8,621 bases of DNA, taken from an uncultured Collinsella sp. (GTDB lineage: Bacteria; Actinomycetota; Coriobacteriia; Coriobacteriales; Coriobacteriaceae). The notes beneath the pieces are model-generated. The model was not told the origin of the DNA and ran no database searches. It saw only the letters and a program-made list of their open reading frames with translations. Each line of letters opens with the position of its first letter. Position 1 is the first letter of the stretch. Both the position numbers and the translations under genes were made by a program. This document shows positions 5,628 through 8,621 of this stretch, piece by piece. The stretch is taken from NCBI GenBank assembly GCA_900555515.1, contig USLO01000068.1, positions 1-8,621 on the forward strand. The letters are read 5' to 3'.

Positions 5628-6467
5628 TTATTCGCCCGGGTTGATGTTCGCGTAGAACTCCGCCCCATCATCGAGCCGCAGGATGCCCACGCGACCGAAC
5701 TCGGAGCCGGTGGCGGCAGCGCAGTCGATGTCGATGCGATCGGGCACACCGGCGGCATCCTCGCCGCCCAGGCGCACAATCTGCCCGCGGCCCGACTCCT
5801 CATCGAGCCCCGCAAGACCACCGACCTCGCAATAACGCCCGAGCGACACCGTTGGCGTGTGACCGCTCACCACGACCGGACCCTTGCCCTCGGCAGAAAG
5901 CAGCCCGGTCGGCACATCCCAATAGCCGTGACGAATCCACAGCAGGTCATCGGACGACTGCACCGCGAGCATCTGCTGCAGCAGCTCGCAATCGGCACCC
6001 ACCGCTCCAACGCCATCGGCACAATCGACGCCATGCTCAAGCAAAAACGCGCGCGCCGCCTTCATCTCGATTCCAGCATGCACCAGCAGATACGGGCGCT
6101 CCTCGGTCTCGGCCACCGCGTAGAGCGGCAGCGCGGCCATCCATCGCACGAGCTCCTCGTATGCCTCAAATTCCATGTCGTTGAGCTGCTCGCGCGTCGT
6201 CCAGCCACCGTTGATATCCCAGGTCTCGGCATCGAGCGGATCCTGGCCGATGATGGCATCGAGCATGATCTGCTCGTGATTGCCCTTGAGCACGCGGGCG
6301 TTGGGCAGCGAGCGCACGAGCTTAATAACGCCGACCGGATCGGGCCCGCGATCGATCATGTCGCCCAGCACGTACAGCGTGTCGTCGGACATCAACGAGA
6401 TCTTAGACAGGGCCTCGTCAAGCGCACGCACGTGCCCGTGAGCATCAGATGTCACATAGATCGCCAT
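5628..6467 (-). CDS. PPP-family metallophosphatase (serine/threonine phosphatase / ApaH-like)
   Basis: Cytosolic metal-dependent phosphoesterase of 279 residues with the complete calcineurin-like signature. SDAHGH gives Asp8 and His10, GDMIDRG gives Asp36 and the DRG at 39-41, GNHEQ gives Asn63-His64-Glu65, HAG gives His130 and SGHTP gives His203. These are the residues that bind two metal ions and the phosphate in the PPP phosphatases (PrpA/PrpB, lambda phosphatase, ApaH). Substrates could be phosphoproteins or dinucleoside tetraphosphates; the sequence does not decide. The C-terminal part (about 244-279) carries IDIDCAAATG, the usual closing strand of this group. The ATG is backed by AAGGAG at 6477-6482, nine bases upstream. 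It stands alone, divergent from the antiporter and convergent with the flippase. No Ser/Thr kinase gene is present in the window. Confidence 0.88.
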   Translation of the reverse strand: MAIYVTSDAHGHVRALDEALSKISLMSDDTLYVLGDMIDRGPDPVGVIKLVRSLPNARVLKGNHEQIMLDAIIGQDPLDAETWDINGGWTTREQLNDMEFEAYEELVRWMAALPLYAVAETEERPYLLVHAGIEMKAARAFLLEHGVDCADGVGAVGADCELLQQMLAVQSSDDLLWIRHGYWDVPTGLLSAEGKGPVVVSGHTPTVSLGRYCEVGGLAGLDEESGRGQIVRLGGEDAAGVPDRIDIDCAAATGSEFGRVGILRLDDGAEFYANINPGE

Positions 6468-6542
6468 GGTACGCCTCTCCTTGCATTGCGGCCGAAGCCC
6501 GGCGCCGCAACTAAAACTTCAAGTTGAACTTAAACGTTACCC

Positions 6543-6571
6543 ATTGTACTCCGTTGCAATAAAGCTGGAAA
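6543..6571 (-). promoter_or_regulatory. Candidate promoter of the phosphatase gene
   Basis: On the minus strand TTTCCA (complement of 6566-6571) and TACAAT (complement of 6543-6548) are separated by 17 bases. The -10 matches consensus at five of six positions and the -35 at four of six. Transcription would begin near 6536 and leave a leader of about 70 bases. The leader includes overlapping small inverted repeats AACTT-C-AAGTT and AAGTT-G-AACTT around 6515-6533. Confidence 0.4.
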
Positions 6572-6591
6572 GGGTTTCTGAGCAGAGGCAA

Positions 6592-6606
6592 AGACGGCAG
6601 CCGTCT
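6592..6606. promoter_or_regulatory. 15-base palindrome between phosphatase and antiporter genes
   Basis: AGACGGC-A-GCCGTCT has perfect 7-bp arms around one base, 115 bases upstream of the antiporter ATG and upstream of the phosphatase -35 candidate. CGATATCG, an 8-bp palindrome, follows at 6611-6618. Either could bind a regulator. With a one-base centre it is better suited to protein binding than to a hairpin. Function unknown. Confidence 0.3.
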
Positions 6607-6720
6607 ATGACGATATCGCGCATGCCCGCAACCCAACCCCATAAACCCACCATCTTTGGGTACAAATAACCGCAGACAACTGACCGTGCCACGCCAACCA
6701 CCCAGGAGCGGACACCATCC

Positions 6721-8322
6721 ATGAACCAGATCCTTCTCTTTATCGGCCTCGTCATCATTTTGTGCCTGACCATCAAACCCGTCGGCAAAAAACTCCCCTT
6801 CCCCACCCTGCTCATCTTTATCGCGCTCGGCATGCTGTTGGGCGTCAACGGCCCGGCGCACATCGACTTTAGCGACTACGCACTCACCGAAACCGTCTGC
6901 AGCACGGCGCTGCTGTTCATCATGTTCTACGGCGGCTTTAACACCAACATCGACCGCGCCAAGCCCGTCGCCATACCTGCAGTGCTGCTGAGCACGCTCG
7001 GCGTCGTCATCACTGCCGGCATCACCGGCGTATTCGCCCACTTTGTGCTGGGTTTCGACTGGATCGGCGGCCTGCTGCTGGGATCGGTCGTGGCGTCCAC
7101 CGACGCGGCCAGCGTCTTTAGCGTTCTGCGCGAGCACAGCCTTTCGCTGAGGGGCGGCACCGACTCGCTGCTCGAGGTCGAATCGGGCTCCAACGACCCC
7201 GTCGCCTACATGCTCACCGCCGTGCTCGCCACACTCGCGGCCGGCGGCGACATCAACATTCCCGCACTGCTGGCCAAGCAGATTATCCTGGGCGCGGGCC
7301 TGGGTCTTGCCATCGGCTGGGCGGCGGGCCGCCTGATTGAACGCGCGCACGCAACGGCCAAGGACGCGCAGACCATCTTTTTGTTCGCCGTGGCCATCGT
7401 CGCCTACGCGCTGCCGAGCTACCTGGGCGGCAACGGCTTTTTGGCTGTATACCTGGCCGGCATTGTGCTGGGTGCCAGCGACATCACCGGCAAAGTCGAG
7501 ATGGCGCACTTCTTTGACACCCTCACCGAGATGGCAGAGATGACCATCTTCTTTTTGCTGGGCCTGCTCGTTACACCCGCACGCCTGCCGCAAATGCTGC
7601 TACCGGGCCTGGCACTCATGGCGTTTATGCTCTTTGCGAGCCGCCCCATCGCCGTAGGCATGCTGCTGGCGCCGTTTAGGACGAACCCTCGCCAGGTTGC
7701 GCTCGTAAGCTGGGCGGGCCTGCGCGGCGCGGCTTCGGTCGTGTTTAGCCTCTTTACTGTGGTGGCCGGTGTTCCCGGTGGACACGACCTGTTTGACCTG
7801 GTGTTTGTGATTGCAGTCTCGAGCATTGTGGTGCAGGGCTCACTGCTGCCGGCGGTGGCGAAAAAGCTCGACATGATCGATGCGGCCGGCGACGTGCGCC
7901 GAACGTTTAACGATTACCGCGACGAGGACGGCATGTCGTTCGTTAAGCTCAAGGTGGGTGCGGGCCACCCGTTTGCCGGTCGCTCGCTCGCCGATATTGG
8001 CAGCGCGACGGACATGCTGGTTGTCTTGGTGCTGCGCGACGGTGCGCACCCGGTGCTGCCCAACGGCGATACCGTAATTGAGGAAGGAGACCTTCTGGTT
8101 ATGGCCGCGCCGACGTTTGAAGAGCGTGCCGAGGTTACGCTGCGCGAGGTCACCGTGACGCCCCACGGTCGCCTGGCCGGCCAGCGCCTGCGCGACGTGC
8201 CGCAAGGCAAGCATCCGTTTATTGTGGTGATGCTCAAGCGCGACGGCCAAACGATCATTCCCGATGGCAACACCCTAATATACGCCGGCGACGAAGCCGT
8301 CATTGCCACACTGGCGTCGTAG
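6721..8322 (+). CDS. NhaP2/CvrA-type K+(Na+)/H+ antiporter with two RCK_C-like modules
   Basis: Inner-membrane cation/proton antiporter of the CPA1 family, acting in K+ or Na+ export and pH homeostasis. Of 533 residues, about 1-385 form the hydrophobic transport domain. They hold ASTDAASVFSVLR (125-137, Asp128), ESGSNDPVAY (154-163, the Asn158-Asp159 pair of electroneutral CPA1 carriers) and WAGLRGAASVVF (331-342, Arg335). After a linker, two RCK_C (TrkA_C)-type segments follow. One is about 404-465 (FVKLKVGAGHPFAGRSL, then GDLLVMAAP). The other is about 472-533 (LREVTVTPHGRLAGQRL, then GDEAVIATL). No nucleotide-binding RCK_N domain is seen. AGGAG at 6704-6708 lies 12 bases before the ATG, a slightly long gap. 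The gene stands alone, divergent from the phosphatase. Ion choice cannot be read from sequence. Confidence 0.9.
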   Translation: MNQILLFIGLVIILCLTIKPVGKKLPFPTLLIFIALGMLLGVNGPAHIDFSDYALTETVCSTALLFIMFYGGFNTNIDRAKPVAIPAVLLSTLGVVITAGITGVFAHFVLGFDWIGGLLLGSVVASTDAASVFSVLREHSLSLRGGTDSLLEVESGSNDPVAYMLTAVLATLAAGGDINIPALLAKQIILGAGLGLAIGWAAGRLIERAHATAKDAQTIFLFAVAIVAYALPSYLGGNGFLAVYLAGIVLGASDITGKVEMAHFFDTLTEMAEMTIFFLLGLLVTPARLPQMLLPGLALMAFMLFASRPIAVGMLLAPFRTNPRQVALVSWAGLRGAASVVFSLFTVVAGVPGGHDLFDLVFVIAVSSIVVQGSLLPAVAKKLDMIDAAGDVRRTFNDYRDEDGMSFVKLKVGAGHPFAGRSLADIGSATDMLVVLVLRDGAHPVLPNGDTVIEEGDLLVMAAPTFEERAEVTLREVTVTPHGRLAGQRLRDVPQGKHPFIVVMLKRDGQTIIPDGNTLIYAGDEAVIATLAS

Positions 8323-8327
8323 CGGGC

Positions 8328-8414
8328 AGGAGGTAGCTAATTTGCGGCGAAGAGATCAAGCGCCTAGAGAACCTCATGCCTTCGCTCGCAGATTTGGATT
8401 TGCCTGAGGAGTAA
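8328..8414 (+). other. Possible micro-ORF or gene remnant behind a strong ribosome site
   Basis: AGGAGG at 8328-8333 is a near-perfect Shine-Dalgarno, six bases past the antiporter stop, with no ordinary gene following. A frame running to TAA at 8412-8414 encodes an acidic, helix-prone segment (EEIKRLENLMPSLADLD) but has an in-frame TAG at 8334-8336. The only starts left are ATT at 8340, a rare start, or ATG at 8376, which gives 12 residues. A TTG at 8342 opens another frame of 21 codons that looks unlike protein. This may be the C-terminal remnant of a lost gene, a tiny coupled peptide, or chance. The same stretch holds GTAGCTAATTTG, shared with 5596-5607. Confidence 0.2.
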
Positions 8415-8502
8415 GGTCACCTCTCCCCCATGTAACCATCCTGTAAATCATAGCGGCGCACTCGGGTTTTGCTGTGATGCGGTCGCGCCTGACGCTGCAC
8501 TG

Positions 8503-8511
8503 TGCTAAAGT
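8503..8511 (+). promoter_or_regulatory. Extended -10 promoter for serC
   Basis: TGC-TAAAGT is a TGn-extended -10 (TAAAGT matches TATAAT at four of six) lying 39 bases before the serC ATG, implying a leader of about 30 bases. No good -35 is seen 17-18 bases upstream, as is common with extended -10 promoters. The 8-bp palindrome GAACGTTC (8517-8524) overlaps the expected transcription start. Confidence 0.4.
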
Positions 8512-8550
8512 ATCCCGAACGTTCAAACGACTACGAGGGGGAAATAGAAG

Positions 8551-8621
8551 ATGGCACGTGTGCACAACTTCTCAGCTGGCCCGGCCGCACTGCCCACAAG
8601 CGTGCTCGCCGAGATCGCCGA
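8551..8621 (+). CDS. serC: Phosphoserine aminotransferase, 5' end only
   Basis: The window ends after 23 full codons. MARVHNFSAGPAALPTSVLAEIA matches the characteristic SerC N-terminus, in which F-S-A/S-G-P-A-x-L-P is nearly invariant. The enzyme is a PLP-dependent cytosolic transaminase converting 3-phosphohydroxypyruvate and glutamate to 3-phosphoserine and 2-oxoglutarate in serine synthesis. GAGGGGGA at 8535-8542, eight bases upstream, supports the ATG. The PLP lysine and the rest of the domain lie outside the window, so the call rests on the N-terminal motif alone. Confidence 0.85.
   Translation, partial: MARVHNFSAGPAALPTSVLAEIA

Noticed and set aside
6511..7593. 360-codon minus-strand open frame opposite the antiporter
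   Set aside because: Antisense of an intact NhaP2-type antiporter; its Gln/Asp/Gly/Ala-rich translation shows no recognisable domain or membrane pattern.
8415..8550. T-box or serine-responsive riboswitch ahead of serC
   Set aside because: The likely promoter leaves only about 30 bases of leader, too short, and no T-box or terminator hairpin was seen.

Overview
The window looks like ordinary chromosome from a GC-rich, anaerobic, gut-type actinobacterium, most likely a Collinsella-like member of the Coriobacteriia. That assignment is an inference from high GC with strong G/C third-position bias, ATP-dependent PEP carboxykinase beside an LctP-type permease, purine-rich Shine-Dalgarno sites and the gene set. 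Nothing in the window proves the taxon. There is no CRISPR array, tRNA, rRNA, integrase or transposase gene.

Layout. A nearly complete pckA (ATP-type PEP carboxykinase, minus strand) runs off the left edge. Upstream of it lies a 283-bp intergenic region with a 16-bp perfect palindrome and an array of GGGAC/GTCCC repeats and hairpins. Next is an LctP-family lactate/glycolate permease (minus). It is divergent from a MOP-superfamily polysaccharide flippase-like protein (plus) with a long charged N-terminal extension and a TTG start. The divergent region carries two inverted repeats that look like operator sites. The flippase converges on a PPP-type metallophosphatase (minus). The 395-bp gap between them holds a 123-bp inverted-repeat element with 18-bp perfect arms, a bidirectional intrinsic terminator and repeat-like sequence. 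The phosphatase is divergent from a CPA1/NhaP2-type K+(Na+)/H+ antiporter with two C-terminal RCK_C-like modules (plus). The first 23 codons of serC (phosphoserine aminotransferase) close the window.

How the genes relate. PckA links PEP and oxaloacetate (gluconeogenesis or CO2-fixing fermentation), and LctP moves a small hydroxy-acid such as lactate, so these two neighbours could both serve three- and four-carbon acid metabolism. The 283-bp gap makes a common transcript uncertain. The remaining genes look like independent housekeeping units: envelope glycan export, a regulatory or nucleotide phosphatase, cation/pH homeostasis and serine synthesis.

I did not find a convincing new multi-gene system. 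The least explained DNA is in the intergenic regions: the 123-bp inverted-repeat element (5312-5434), the GGGAC repeat array (1756-1898), the pckA palindrome (1691-1706), and an AGCTAATT motif found just after three gene ends.
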